A stretch of DNA of 21,805 nt from Lachnospiraceae bacterium UBA3287 (GTDB lineage: Bacteria > Bacillota > Clostridia > Lachnospirales > Lachnospiraceae): positions 1 through 21,805 of the forward strand of contig DETN01000205.1 of assembly GCA_002362155.1 (NCBI GenBank). Reading direction: 5' to 3'. The position numbers and the translations under genes are program-made. The notes under the pieces were generated by a model, which saw only the letters and a program-made list of their open reading frames with translations, searched no databases and had not been told where the DNA came from. Within the stretch, counting starts at the first letter, position 1. Each line of letters opens with the position of its first letter. This document shows positions 7,777-13,704 of the stretch, piece by piece.

Positions 7777-8181
7777 ATGAAGAACTTTATTAACGAATTC
7801 AAGGCATTCATCTCACGCGGCAATGTTATGGACATGGCAGTCGGTATCATCATCGGCGGTGCGTTCACGGCGATCGTGACATCCCTGGTCGAGGATATCA
7901 TCACTCCCATCATCGGCATGATCGGCGGCTTCGATTTCAGCAGCTTTGTCGTGACTGTCAACAACTCCAAAATCGCAGTCGGCAACTTCATCAATGCCGT
8001 CATCAACTTCCTGCTGATCGCTTTCGTTCTGTTCAGCATCATCAAGGCCATGAACAAGGCTGCAGCAGTGGTCAAGAAGCCCGAAGAGCCCGCAGCTCCC
8101 ACCACCAAGATCTGCCCTTACTGCAAGAGCGAGATCAACATCGAAGCTACAAAGTGCCCCTGCTGCACATCCGATCTTTGA
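7777..8181 (+). CDS. mscL: Large-conductance mechanosensitive channel MscL with a C-terminal zinc ribbon
   Basis: A 134-residue channel that opens under membrane tension to release solutes during hypo-osmotic shock. Residues ~1-100 are a typical MscL: an N-terminal amphipathic helix, the pore helix with Ser-Arg-Gly-Asn-Val-Met-Asp-Met-Ala-Val-Gly (13-23), a short periplasmic loop, and the second helix (~70-93). The last 25 residues carry Cys113-x2-Cys116 and Cys127-x2-Cys130, a small zinc ribbon in place of the usual C-terminal helical bundle. As far as I recall, such tails also occur in other clostridial MscL proteins. Start choice: ATG 7777 has GAGGAG six bases upstream. An earlier in-frame ATG at 7759 would put that site inside the coding region, so it was not used. 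It has its own strong promoter and terminator. Confidence 0.92.
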   Translation: MKNFINEFKAFISRGNVMDMAVGIIIGGAFTAIVTSLVEDIITPIIGMIGGFDFSSFVVTVNNSKIAVGNFINAVINFLLIAFVLFSIIKAMNKAAAVVKKPEEPAAPTTKICPYCKSEINIEATKCPCCTSDL

Positions 8182-8213
8182 TCCGGACAGAAGCTGGTAA
8201 AGGAAATCATCAG

Positions 8214-8250
8214 AGACCTGCAGACAGACTGACTGCCTGCAGGTCTTTTT
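8214..8250 (+). terminator. Rho-independent terminator after mscL
   Basis: A perfect 10-bp stem pairs AGACCTGCAG (8214-8223) with CTGCAGGTCT (8237-8246), followed directly by a T-run. Confidence 0.9.
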
Positions 8251-8304
8251 ATATGAAACGCCGGGGGAACCGGTTGAAAGGCTGAAAAGCAAAGGAAGGG
8301 GATT

Positions 8305-9732
8305 ATGGCGGAATCGATCCTGTACGGGCAGATCCGGGAATATCTGGACAGGGGCCTTTTGCCCATGCATATGCCGGGACATAAAAGAAACAGGAAGAGC
8401 GCAGCGGGCCTTCCCTATGAATGGGACCTGACGGAGGTGGAGGGAACGGACGACCTGCACCATCCGGAGGGGATCCTCAGGGAGGCCATGGACAGGGCGG
8501 CGGCCCTCTTCGGGGCCAGGGAGACTTTTTTCCTGGTGAACGGGTCCACCTGCGGCATTCTTTCCGCCGTGGGCGCCTGCCTTCCTCCGGGAGGGACCAT
8601 CCTGGCGGCCGGCGGCTGCCACCGGTCCGTTTTCCACGCCATAGAGCTGGGGGGCCTCCTGGTCCGCTTCCCGGAGAGCCCCTTCGTGGAGGATTTCGGG
8701 ATCTGCGGCAGCATTCCCCCTTCCCGGGTGGAGGAGATGCTGGAAAAATATCCGGACATCGGGGCAGTGATCCTGACAAGTCCCACCTATGAGGGAGTGG
8801 TCTCCGATATCCGGTCCATCGCGGAGATCTGCCGCGGCAGGGGCGTTCCTCTGATCGTGGACGAGGCCCACGGGGCCCATCTGGGCCTTTCAAAGGGATG
8901 CGGTTTTCCGGAGAGCGCTGTCCGCCTGGGGGCGGACCTGGTGGTCCAGAGTCCCCACAAGACTCTGGGCAGCCTGACCCAGACGGCCCTTCTCCATATC
9001 TGCTCGGACAGGGTACCTGCAGACAGGATCCGCCGGCAGCTGGATATCTACGAGACCTCCTCCCCCTCCTACCCCCTTATGGTATCTCTGGACGAGTGCG
9101 TCTGCACCTTTCTTAAGGAAGGAAAGGAGATCTTCGGGGACTGGGCAGGGCGCCTTTCGGAATTTGAAAAGGAGACCGCGGATCTTAAAAGGATCCGGAT
9201 CCTGACGGGAAAAGAGGAAGGGATCTATGCCTTTGACAAAAGCAAGATCCTCATGGATTTCCGGAACCTGGGCCTTACGGGGCAGGAAGCTGCGGACCGG
9301 CTCAGAAGAGACTTCGGCATCGAGACGGAGATGAGCCAGGGAACCTGCGTCCTTGCCATGACGGGAGCCTTCGACAGGGAGGACGCCCTGAAGAGACTTG
9401 CCCGTGCCCTTCTGGAGATGGACGATATGGAGGGGACGCCCCTTCCGCGAAAGGCCTCTTCTGCGGCCTGGGCCTTTCATGACAGGGAGGCCGTCCGGAT
9501 CAGCGGGGCCCTCTGGAAGAAGACCTGCACCGCGGCCTGGGAGTCGGCTGCGGGCAGGATCAGCGCGGAATATGTCTACTGCTATCCGCCGGGCATTCCC
9601 CTGCTCCTTCCGGGAGAAAGGATCAGCCGGGAAAGGGCAGAGCAGATCAGGGACCTGAAGGAGAAGGGCGTCCTGATCCGGCAAAGCGGCGGCCTCCGGG
9701 GAGGAGAGGGCGTCCTTGTCCTCCTGGAATGA
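8305..9732 (+). CDS. Orn/Lys/Arg decarboxylase-family PLP enzyme
   Basis: A 475-residue cytoplasmic fold-type I PLP enzyme of the short type seen in Firmicutes (SpeA/YaaO-like), lacking the N-terminal wing domain of the large E. coli decarboxylases. Family marks are Met-Pro-Gly-His-Lys-Arg (23-28), Asp-Asp-Leu-His-His-Pro-Glu-Gly (~50-57), the Asp-Glu-Ala-His-Gly-Ala-His stretch, and the PLP lysine Lys219 in Ser-Pro-His-Lys-Thr-Leu. The C-terminal domain includes Tyr-Pro-Pro-Gly-Ile-Pro. The product would be cadaverine, agmatine or putrescine; sequence alone does not settle the substrate. ATG 8305 follows AAGGAAGGGG. No polyamine gene or tmk/holB neighbour, as in other Firmicutes, is seen here. 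Confidence 0.88.
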   Translation: MAESILYGQIREYLDRGLLPMHMPGHKRNRKSAAGLPYEWDLTEVEGTDDLHHPEGILREAMDRAAALFGARETFFLVNGSTCGILSAVGACLPPGGTILAAGGCHRSVFHAIELGGLLVRFPESPFVEDFGICGSIPPSRVEEMLEKYPDIGAVILTSPTYEGVVSDIRSIAEICRGRGVPLIVDEAHGAHLGLSKGCGFPESAVRLGADLVVQSPHKTLGSLTQTALLHICSDRVPADRIRRQLDIYETSSPSYPLMVSLDECVCTFLKEGKEIFGDWAGRLSEFEKETADLKRIRILTGKEEGIYAFDKSKILMDFRNLGLTGQEAADRLRRDFGIETEMSQGTCVLAMTGAFDREDALKRLARALLEMDDMEGTPLPRKASSAAWAFHDREAVRISGALWKKTCTAAWESAAGRISAEYVYCYPPGIPLLLPGERISRERAEQIRDLKEKGVLIRQSGGLRGGEGVLVLLE

Positions 9733-9747
9733 GCTTTCTGCCGGGAA

Positions 9748-9775
9748 GGGCTGCGGCAGAGACGCAAGGCAGCCC
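9748..9775 (+). other. GC-rich hairpin between the decarboxylase and scfA
   Basis: GGGCTGC (9748-9754) pairs with GCAGCCC (9769-9775) with a 14-base loop and no T-run. No better terminator for the decarboxylase gene is visible, so this may be its 3' end, but that is uncertain. Confidence 0.3.
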
Positions 9776-9796
9776 GGCCAAAGGGTCAGCTGCGGC

Positions 9797-9829
9797 TTGA
9801 CAAAAGAGCTTTGGCCTATGTATTATAAT
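9797..9829 (+). promoter_or_regulatory. Promoter of the SCIFF cassette
   Basis: TTGACA (9797-9802), an 18-base spacer, then TATTAT (9821-9826), which overlaps a perfect TATAAT at 9824-9829 (21-base spacer). Transcription would start near 9835, about 58 bases before the peptide start. Confidence 0.7.
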
Positions 9830-9892
9830 CAGAGAATCGTTGGGGATGTGAGTATGCCCTTAAACCAATCTGAAAGAAAGAAGGATATAACA

Positions 9893-10042
9893 ATGAAGCA
9901 CATTCAGACTTTAAACACACGTGATATGGCCAAGAGTGCTGTCAACGGCGGCTGCGGCGAGTGCCAGACTTCCTGCCAGAGCGCATGCAAGACCAGCTGC
10001 GGTATTGCAAATCAGCCCTGCGAGAACAAGGACGCTGAATAA
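9893..10042 (+). CDS. scfA: SCIFF peptide precursor (six cysteines in forty-five residues)
   Basis: A 49-residue RiPP precursor. It has the hallmark start Met-Lys-His-Ile, then Thr-Leu-Asn-Thr, and a core with cysteines at 21, 24, 28, 32, 36 and 43. The core pattern Cys-Gly-Glu-Cys-Gln-Thr-Ser-Cys-Gln-Ser-Ala-Cys-Lys-Thr-Ser-Cys is nearly invariant across Clostridia. In studied members the partner radical SAM enzyme links a core cysteine to a threonine by a thioether; Thr26 and Thr34 are the core candidates here. The biological role of mature SCIFF is unknown. Start choice: ATG 9893 has AAGGA seven bases upstream and matches the family's N-terminus. The frame is open further upstream (ATG 9854, earlier GTG), but those starts would run into the promoter or add non-family residues. 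The maturase follows after 106 bases. Confidence 0.95.
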   Translation: MKHIQTLNTRDMAKSAVNGGCGECQTSCQSACKTSCGIANQPCENKDAE

Positions 10043-10066
10043 GGCATATCAAATAGGATGAGTTTC

Positions 10067-10101
10067 AAGGCTGCCGGAGTGCCATGTGCTCCGGCAGCCT
10101 T
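10067..10101 (+). promoter_or_regulatory. Strong intercistronic hairpin without a T-run, between scfA and scfB
   Basis: A perfect 13-bp stem pairs AAGGCTGCCGGAG (10067-10079) with CTCCGGCAGCCTT (10089-10101) around a 9-base loop. What follows is ATGCGTTTA, not a T-run, so full termination is unlikely. It probably stabilises the short scfA mRNA or causes partial termination or processing, which would yield more peptide mRNA than maturase mRNA. Confidence 0.7.
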
Positions 10102-10102
10102 A

Positions 10103-10114
10103 TGCGTTTACGCA
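10103..10114. promoter_or_regulatory. 12-bp dyad, possible operator or second small hairpin
   Basis: TGCGTTTACGCA is a perfect inverted repeat immediately after the intercistronic hairpin and about 35 bases before scfB. A protein binding site is only a guess. Confidence 0.25.
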
Positions 10115-10148
10115 AATAAAAAATGAACAAGGGAGATAACCTTTTACT

Positions 10149-11567
10149 ATGATACATCAGTACAAGCTGAACGGTTACAACATGGTCCTGGACGTCTACA
10201 GCGGCAGCATCCATGTGACGGACGACGCTTCCTACGACATGATCGCCTTTCTGGACGGGGGGATGAGTGAAGAGGAAGCGTCCGCAAAGCTTCTGGAGAC
10301 CTACGCCGGCCGGGGGCTGACAGAGCAGGACGCTGCGGATATCCTGGACGATATCCGTGAACTGAAGGAAAACGGCAGCCTTTTTACGGAGGATACCTTC
10401 CGGGACAAGGCCTTTGACTTAAAGAAAAGAAATCCCGTGGTCAAGGCCCTCTGCCTGCTGGTGGCCCATACCTGCAACCTGAACTGCGAATACTGCTTTG
10501 CCTCCCAGGGAAAATTCAAGGGCCAGCACGGCCTCATGACCTTCGAGACGGGCAAACGGGCCCTGGACTATCTGGTGGAGAATTCGGGCTTCCGCAGGAA
10601 CCTGGAGGTGGACTTCTTCGGAGGCGAGCCCCTTCTCAACTTCGACGTCTGCAGGCAGCTGGTTGCCTACGCCAGGTCCATCGAGAAGGAAAAGAAAAAG
10701 AACTTCCGCTTTACCCTGACCACCAACGGGGTGGGCATTACCGACGAGGTCATCGAGTGGGCCAATAAGGAGTGCTACAACGTGGTCCTTTCCCTGGACG
10801 GAAGAAAGGAAGTCAACGACCGCTTCCGGGTGGACATGGCAGGAAAGGGAAGCTACGACAGGATCGTTCCCAAGTTCCAGAAGTTCGTGGAGGCCAGAAA
10901 AGGCCGGGGCTACTACATGCGGGGCACCTTTACCCACTTCAACACGGACTTTACGAAGGATATCTTCCATATGGCGGACGATCTGGGCTTTACCGAGCTG
11001 TCCATGGAGCCGGTGGTCACATCTCCGGACAGTCCCTCAGCCCTTACGGCGGAGGACATGCCGGTCCTCATGGACCAGTACGAGATCCTGGCCAAAGACA
11101 TGCTCCGCAGGGAGAGGGAAGGAAAGCCCATCACCTTCTACCACTACATGATCGATCTGGAGCACGGCCCCTGCATCTACAAGAGGATCTCCGGCTGCGG
11201 CGCCGGTACGGAATATATGGCCGTGACGGCCTGGGGCGACCTCTATCCCTGCCACCAGTTCGTCAACAATCCGGAATATAAGCTGGGCAATATCTGGGAA
11301 GGGGTCACCAGGACAGACCTGCGGGACGAATTCAAGCTCTGCAACGTCTACGCCAGAAAGGACTGCGACGACTGCTGGGCCAGGCTCTACTGCTCGGGCG
11401 GCTGCGCGGCCAACTCCTACCATGCGGCGGGAGACATCCACGGCACCTATAGGTACGGCTGCGATATCTTCCGGAAGCGGATCGAATGCGCCCTGATGAT
11501 GAAGGCGGCGGAAAGCCGGATGCAGCAGGAAAGGGAGACGGTCACAGCTCAGGATAGGGATTCCTGA
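10149..11567 (+). CDS. scfB: SCIFF radical SAM maturase (SPASM domain)
   Basis: A 472-residue cytoplasmic enzyme that forms thioether crosslinks in the SCIFF peptide. Residues ~1-90 form an N-terminal peptide-recognition (RRE-like) region. The radical SAM core has Cys109-x3-Cys113-x2-Cys116 for the catalytic 4Fe-4S cluster and Gly-Gly-Glu-Pro (158-161) for SAM binding. The SPASM region supplies further cysteines (342, 350, 368, 398, 406, 409, 415, 419, 438, 447), enough for two auxiliary clusters. Length and the Met-Ile-His-Gln-Tyr-Lys-Leu start match the family, so ATG 10149 is kept. Its ribosome site is poor: GGGAG lies 13 bases away. The start also overlaps the stop of a 9-codon ORF as ATGA. 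The 3' end overlaps the convergent XRE gene by 26 bases. Confidence 0.95.
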   Translation: MIHQYKLNGYNMVLDVYSGSIHVTDDASYDMIAFLDGGMSEEEASAKLLETYAGRGLTEQDAADILDDIRELKENGSLFTEDTFRDKAFDLKKRNPVVKALCLLVAHTCNLNCEYCFASQGKFKGQHGLMTFETGKRALDYLVENSGFRRNLEVDFFGGEPLLNFDVCRQLVAYARSIEKEKKKNFRFTLTTNGVGITDEVIEWANKECYNVVLSLDGRKEVNDRFRVDMAGKGSYDRIVPKFQKFVEARKGRGYYMRGTFTHFNTDFTKDIFHMADDLGFTELSMEPVVTSPDSPSALTAEDMPVLMDQYEILAKDMLRREREGKPITFYHYMIDLEHGPCIYKRISGCGAGTEYMAVTAWGDLYPCHQFVNNPEYKLGNIWEGVTRTDLRDEFKLCNVYARKDCDDCWARLYCSGGCAANSYHAAGDIHGTYRYGCDIFRKRIECALMMKAAESRMQQERETVTAQDRDS

Positions 11568-11772
11568 TGTTGCTGATGCCTGCCAGGAAATTCAGGCTGA
11601 CGTCATAGAACCTGGCCAGGAGGACCATGTTTTCGATGGAGAGACGGCGCTGGCCTGTTTCGTAATCCGAATAGGTGCGGGGAGCCACGCCCAGAACGGA
11701 AGCCACCTTCTGCTGGGTCAGATGATTTTCCATCCTGAGCTTTTTTAAACGTTCATTGTAGGAGACGGTCAT
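11542..11772 (-). CDS. Small XRE-family helix-turn-helix regulator
   Basis: A 76-residue DNA-binding protein that is essentially one Cro/C1-type HTH domain. Residues ~7-62 fit the five-helix fold, with Leu-Thr-Gln-Gln-Lys-Val-Ala-Ser-Val-Leu-Gly-Val as helices two and three and Tyr-Ser-Asp-Tyr-Glu-Thr-Gly following. No sensor domain is present. ATG at 11772 follows AAAGGA, eight bases away. It converges on scfB and overlaps the end of that gene by 26 bases. A plus-strand terminator lies within its leader, so transcription from the SCIFF promoter would run antisense to the whole gene. Regulation of the SCIFF cassette is plausible from position only; autoregulation is equally possible. Confidence 0.88.
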   Translation of the reverse strand: MTVSYNERLKKLRMENHLTQQKVASVLGVAPRTYSDYETGQRRLSIENMVLLARFYDVSLNFLAGISNIRNPYPEL

Positions 11773-11816
11773 GGTGAGAGATCCTTTCTGAAATGAATAA
11801 GAAATGAGAAGAGACT

Positions 11817-11857
11817 GCCGGGAAACAGAAGGAGCTTTCTGTTTTCCGGCTTTTTTT
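11817..11857 (+). terminator. Plus-strand terminator inside the XRE leader; likely 3' end of the scfAB transcript
   Basis: A 14-bp stem with one G-U pair (GCCGGGAAACAGAA at 11817-11830 with TTCTGTTTTCCGGC at 11837-11850), a 6-base loop, then seven T. It is oriented for plus-strand transcripts. Read on the minus strand the T-run is on the wrong side, so there it is only a leader hairpin of the XRE mRNA. Confidence 0.85.
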
Positions 11858-11896
11858 GTCCGGACAGAAGGTCCGGAGAGAGATTTTCACAAGGTC

Positions 11897-11905
11897 ATTG
11901 TAGCA
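11897..11905 (-). promoter_or_regulatory. Candidate extended -10 promoter for the XRE gene
   Basis: On the minus strand TGC-TACAAT occurs with the hexamer at 11902-11897. No convincing -35 is seen. Transcription would start near 11890, giving a leader of roughly 118 bases that contains the hairpin at 11817-11850. Confidence 0.45.
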
Positions 11906-11969
11906 CAGAAAAGGCATTGCGGGAGCAGTGAAATGAACACGTGACCATCTTCTTTTCCGGAGCCCCTTA

Positions 11970-11978
11970 TGGTACACT
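11970..11978 (+). promoter_or_regulatory. Candidate extended -10 promoter for the UDP-sugar pyrophosphorylase gene
   Basis: TGG-TACACT with the hexamer at 11973-11978, and only a weak -35. It lies about 73 bases before the start codon. Confidence 0.4.
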
Positions 11979-12050
11979 GGCCTTACATCCCGCCCCGGGC
12001 AGGCTGCGGGAGGGATCCGGGGCCGCAGAAGAGCGGCAGAAAGGAAAGCC

Positions 12051-13277
12051 ATGACATACAACGAAGCATATCTGAAACTTGAACAGGCCGGGCAGACCCA
12101 TCTGCTGGCCTTTTACGAGACTCTGACGGAGGAGGAAAAAAAGAACCTTCTTTCGCAGATCGAAAAAACGGACCTGTCCGTGACCCGTTATATAGGAAGA
12201 AAGGACCAGCTGCAGAAGTGGACCGCCATCGCCCCTCTGCCGGCCCTGGAGATCCCCGCCATAGAAGCGGAGAGGGAGCGCTTTACACAGGCCGGACTTA
12301 AGGCCATCCGCAGGGGAGAAGTGGCGGCGGTCCTTCTGGCGGGCGGCATGGGCACCAGGCTGGGGTCCGACGCTCCCAAGTGCATGTATGACATAGGTCT
12401 GACAAAGCCCGTCTACATCATGCAGAGGCTGATCGAGAACCTGAAGGAGGTGACGGACTTAGCGGGAGTGCAGATCCCCTTCCTTGTCATGACCAGCGAC
12501 AGGAACCATGAGCAGACGGTGTCCTTTATGGAAGAGCACGGGTTTTTCGGCTATCCGAAGGAAAAGGTGGTCTTTTTCCGCCAGGACATGGCGCCCGCGG
12601 CGGACTATGAGGGAAAGATCCTCCTGGAGAGCCCTTCCTCCCTGGCCCTTTCTCCCAACGGCAACGGAGGCTGGTTTGAATCCATGGACAGGGCCGGGAT
12701 CCTGGCGTCCCTTAAGGACCAGGGGGTGAAATGGCTCAATGTCTTCGGCGTGGACAACGTACTGCAGAGGATCGCGGATCCCTGCTTTATCGGGGCCGTG
12801 ATCAGCCGCGGCTGCGAATCCGGAGCCAAGGCCGTCCGCAAGGCCCACCGGGACGAGAAGGTAGGGGCTCTGTGCCTGGAGGACGGACATCCCGCCATCA
12901 TCGAATATTATGAAATGTCCGACGAGCTTCTGGACGCCGTGGACGAAAAGGGAGATCCCCTCTACAACTTCGGCGTGATCCTCAACTACCTTTTCCGAAT
13001 CGACGCCCTGGAAAGGACCCTGGGAGAGGACTTCCCCACCCACGTGGTGGAAAAGAAGATCGCCTGTATAGATAAGGAAGGAAGAAGCGTCAGCCCGGAT
13101 GCCCCCAACGGCTATAAATTCGAGAAACTGATGATCGACCAGATCCGGTCCCTGAATTCCTGCCTTCCCTATGAGGTGGACCGCAGGAAGGAGTTCGCTC
13201 CCATCAAGAACAGGACCGGCGTGGATTCCGTGGAAAGCGCCAGGGCCCTCTGCCTGGAGAACGGGATCGCCCTGTAA
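12051..13277 (+). CDS. UDPGP-family UDP-sugar pyrophosphorylase (UDP-GlcNAc or UDP-glucose type)
   Basis: A 408-residue cytoplasmic nucleotidyltransferase that would make a UDP-sugar and pyrophosphate from UTP and a sugar-1-phosphate. The N-terminal helical part (1-90) is followed by the nucleotide-binding signature Leu-Ala-Gly-Gly-Met-Gly-Thr-Arg-Leu-Gly starting at residue 96, then Pro-Lys-Cys. Later blocks include Met-Thr-Ser-Asp (~146-149), the Asn-Gly-Asn-Gly-Gly substrate loop (~203-208), and Asn-Val-Phe-Gly-Val-Asp-Asn (~229-235). This is the eukaryote-like UDPGP/UAP architecture, unrelated to GalU or GlmU. Length and the Gly-Asn-Gly-Gly loop favour the UAP-like branch, but the sugar is not certain. 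ATG 12051 follows AAAGGAAA. A 91-codon gene follows after 15 bases, probably in the same operon. Confidence 0.85.
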   Translation: MTYNEAYLKLEQAGQTHLLAFYETLTEEEKKNLLSQIEKTDLSVTRYIGRKDQLQKWTAIAPLPALEIPAIEAERERFTQAGLKAIRRGEVAAVLLAGGMGTRLGSDAPKCMYDIGLTKPVYIMQRLIENLKEVTDLAGVQIPFLVMTSDRNHEQTVSFMEEHGFFGYPKEKVVFFRQDMAPAADYEGKILLESPSSLALSPNGNGGWFESMDRAGILASLKDQGVKWLNVFGVDNVLQRIADPCFIGAVISRGCESGAKAVRKAHRDEKVGALCLEDGHPAIIEYYEMSDELLDAVDEKGDPLYNFGVILNYLFRIDALERTLGEDFPTHVVEKKIACIDKEGRSVSPDAPNGYKFEKLMIDQIRSLNSCLPYEVDRRKEFAPIKNRTGVDSVESARALCLENGIAL

Positions 13278-13292
13278 AGGAGGAAGAGAGAT

Positions 13293-13568
13293 ATGTTCCG
13301 CATGTGGGTAAGACAGTGGAAGGACAATCATATGATCCGGGATACGGTGATCGAAGACGGCTCTCAGGATACCAGGACCCACAAGGTCTTCCGGGCCCTG
13401 GAAAAGGCCTGTTCCGAATTCGACCTGGCCGTTCCCGTATGGCTGGATCTGACCATCCGGGATTTCAAAAGAAGCTCCAGGGCCAGATTTACGAAGGACG
13501 CCTTCGTGGAGGAGATCGACTTCGACTATCTGGAGATCTGGATCATAGAGGAGGATACGGACCGGTAA
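13293..13568 (+). CDS. Small conserved protein of unknown function
   Basis: A 91-residue soluble protein, acidic toward its C-terminus, with no signal peptide or membrane segment and no cysteine pair for metal. It is recognisable to me as a type of short hypothetical common in Lachnospiraceae, with the pattern Asp-Thr-Arg-Thr-His-Lys-Val-Phe and an end rich in Phe-Asp-Tyr-Leu-Glu-Ile. No function is known to me. ATG 13293 has a strong AAAGGAGGAAG site, and the gene lies 15 bases after the pyrophosphorylase. Co-transcription with it is likely. The alternative +1 frame over the same bases is a shadow. Confidence 0.78.
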   Translation: MFRMWVRQWKDNHMIRDTVIEDGSQDTRTHKVFRALEKACSEFDLAVPVWLDLTIRDFKRSSRARFTKDAFVEEIDFDYLEIWIIEEDTDR

Positions 13569-13570
13569 AG

Positions 13571-13612
13571 TTCACACATTTCCATTTTTTCATCACAGTT
13601 TGAACACATTTA
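13571..13612 (+). promoter_or_regulatory. Direct repeats upstream of htrA, possible response-regulator site
   Basis: Related T-rich words occur at 13571 (TTCACACATTT), 13589 (TTCATCACA) and 13600 (TTGAACACATTT), the last two being 11 bases apart. OmpR/PhoB-type regulators bind direct repeats with that period. A TATACT at 13618-13623 could be the -10, but no -35 with good spacing is evident. Confidence 0.35.
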
Positions 13613-13704
13613 GCGCCTATACTTTTAATCAGTGCAGGAGAGAAAGGCAGATGCACAGACTCCCGCACACTGAAATGGAATTTAGAGAAAGGCGGTAAAA
13701 GGCT

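Noticed and set aside
9716..9892. N-terminal extension of the SCIFF peptide to 108 residues
   Set aside because: It would overlap the decarboxylase end and the scfA promoter. The family starts at Met-Lys-His-Ile, with a ribosome site just before ATG 9893.
10067..10101. Intercistronic SCIFF hairpin as a full terminator
   Set aside because: No T-run follows the stem, and complete termination would silence the maturase gene, for which no other promoter is visible.
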